Below, piece by piece: positions 4,920 to 5,853 of a DNA stretch of 5,853 nucleotides. The notes beneath the pieces are model-generated. The model did no database searches. It had not been told where the DNA came from and saw nothing but the letters and a program-made list of their open reading frames with translations. Position 1 is the first letter of the stretch. Each line of letters opens with the position of its first letter. A program made the translations under genes and the position numbers. Source of the DNA: an uncultured Cellvibrio sp. (GTDB lineage Bacteria > Pseudomonadota > Gammaproteobacteria > Pseudomonadales > Cellvibrionaceae); the NCBI GenBank assembly GCA_946482385.1, contig CAMLRI010000163.1:1-5853 (forward strand), in the 5' to 3' direction.

Positions 4920-5819
4920 TTACACTGATCCACAAACGGCAAAATCAATATTAGGCACTGATTTAACTTCACCAGCCAAACTCTCAAAAACAGTCCGCTG
5001 ACAGGTTTGTGAGATGATATAACCCCGCTCAATTTTCTTAACACCATTCTCCAGATATTTGATAGTTACCTGTTTAGCTTCCGCGTTCCCAAGCCCACCA
5101 AAATGACGAATAACCCCCAGATGGAATGACTCGTTATAAAGGTTTTTAATCGCATCATTGAACGCAGTGGCGTCATTACGCAGCCAAAAAGCCTGCCGAT
5201 CTTCTTCCAAAACAGGGTCAGAAACTATAACGACCAACTTTTGGTTAGGAGCAAGATAACCCTTTTTGGTTTTTTTGATTTTTCTTTGCTCACGAACAGT
5301 CAATGAACGATCAACAAATGTCAGCTGATTATAAATAAGGAAACTACTCTGGTTTTGGGTCATAGCAAACACTGGGGCAACGCTCACCTGCCACCGACTA
5401 TTTTCTTTATGTTGATCACCAAACAATAATTGAAGCTGACCGGAAGAGGTTGATATATCCTGCGACAGGGTGTTCTGCGTTAAAAATTCTTCATTAACAT
5501 CCGAGATATAAGTTTGGTAGGGTTCCAATACTTTATTAGCCTCTTCTTGCTCTTTGTTTTGCTGAGATTTTTTAACCCCCCCTGAAATTGCAGCATGTGT
5601 CAACACAGAAACCAAGAAAACCCCTGCAGTATCACCTGGATACAAAATAGGCGCGGCAACCTGTCCGGAAGGAGTCAGAGATTTTTTACCCACAAAAGTC
5701 ACTGGGACTTTACTGTCAAAAACCACATTCAGCGCATTATCATCAAAAGGCAATTTATGCTGCTTAGCATTAGCCGCTACTGACAGTAAAAAAAATAACC
5801 AAATCAATACTCTTAACAT
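4920..5819 (-). CDS. Unrecognised exported protein, AT-rich orphan
   Basis: I do not recognise this family. The product has 299 residues if it starts at ATG 5819; the GTG one codon earlier (5822) is possible, but AGGA (complement of 5827-5830) is seven bases from the ATG and only four from the GTG. Residues 1-18 (MLRVLIWLFFLLSVAANA) look like a Sec signal peptide with a cut after ANA. A weakly hydrophobic, glycine-containing stretch follows at about 56-81 (AAPILYPGDTAGVFLVSV...), then a charged helical segment rich in K/Q/E (83-99). The remainder (about 125-299) looks like a soluble mixed fold. A basic patch REQRKIKKTKKG lies at 176-187. The only cysteines are Cys273 and Cys296 near the C-terminus and could form a disulfide in the periplasm. 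GC is much lower and codon use is AT-ending compared with the neighbours, suggesting a separate origin. No enzyme motif is visible. The long intact frame, signal peptide and ribosome binding site support a real gene. Confidence 0.8.
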   Translation of the reverse strand: MLRVLIWLFFLLSVAANAKQHKLPFDDNALNVVFDSKVPVTFVGKKSLTPSGQVAAPILYPGDTAGVFLVSVLTHAAISGGVKKSQQNKEQEEANKVLEPYQTYISDVNEEFLTQNTLSQDISTSSGQLQLLFGDQHKENSRWQVSVAPVFAMTQNQSSFLIYNQLTFVDRSLTVREQRKIKKTKKGYLAPNQKLVVIVSDPVLEEDRQAFWLRNDATAFNDAIKNLYNESFHLGVIRHFGGLGNAEAKQVTIKYLENGVKKIERGYIISQTCQRTVFESLAGEVKSVPNIDFAVCGSV

Positions 5820-5826
5820 CACAATT

Positions 5827-5830
5827 TCCT
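5827..5830 (-). promoter_or_regulatory. Ribosome binding site favouring ATG 5819 for the orphan gene
   Basis: On the - strand AAGGAAATTGTGATG places AGGA seven bases before the ATG and four before the GTG. The spacing supports the ATG as the start. Confidence 0.6.
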
Positions 5831-5853
5831 TTTTATTGAAATAGCGGCCTCAC

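Noticed and set aside
4823..4954. 43-codon + strand frame starting ATGAAGGCTAAG
   Set aside because: No ribosome binding site, overlaps the orphan gene antisense, and the product is not recognisable; its only support is being open.

Overview
The window is a chromosomal stretch of about 5.9 kb. It most likely comes from a Gram-negative gammaproteobacterium, possibly Cellvibrio-like. This placement is inferred from protein style, moderately high GC in most of the window and periplasm-directed proteins; no rRNA or marker gene supports it. Most genes are GC-rich, while the right-hand 1.2 kb is clearly AT-richer (for example 23 G/C in the 60 bases 4921-4980, against 43 in 3721-3780).

Layout from left to right: (1) the 3' part of an apbE-type FAD:protein FMN transferase gene, cut by the left edge, on the + strand; (2) an exported endonuclease/exonuclease/phosphatase (EEP) family protein, +, 67 bp downstream; (3) a LysR-type regulator, -, converging on the EEP gene with a 16 bp gap; (4) an sbtA-type sodium-dependent bicarbonate transporter, +, divergent from the LysR gene, whose best start is GTG at 2975; (5) a short-chain dehydrogenase/reductase (SDR), -, converging on sbtA with a 17 bp gap; (6) a 305 bp gene-free stretch holding the decayed 3' end of a second sbtA-like gene and several hairpins; (7) an unrecognised AT-rich gene for an exported protein of about 299 residues, -, complete within the window.

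The functional core is the divergent LysR/sbtA pair. Its shared control region of about 116 bp carries two overlapping AT-rich dyads, and a separate perfect inverted repeat lies just before the sbtA ribosome binding site. The regulator has a CbbR/CmpR-like effector domain, so LysR control of bicarbonate uptake is a reasonable inference. No cyanobacterial-style sbtB gene is present in the window.

The most interesting observation is the sbtA relic at 4685-4774. It encodes the conserved SbtA C-terminus in an otherwise broken frame, differs from the intact copy mainly at third codon positions, and marks the boundary between the GC-rich block and the AT-rich orphan gene. Other points of interest are an SDR whose catalytic tyrosine position is isoleucine, a 20 bp tandem duplication that supplies the stop codons of two convergent genes, and an exported EEP protein with a lone CxxC pair.
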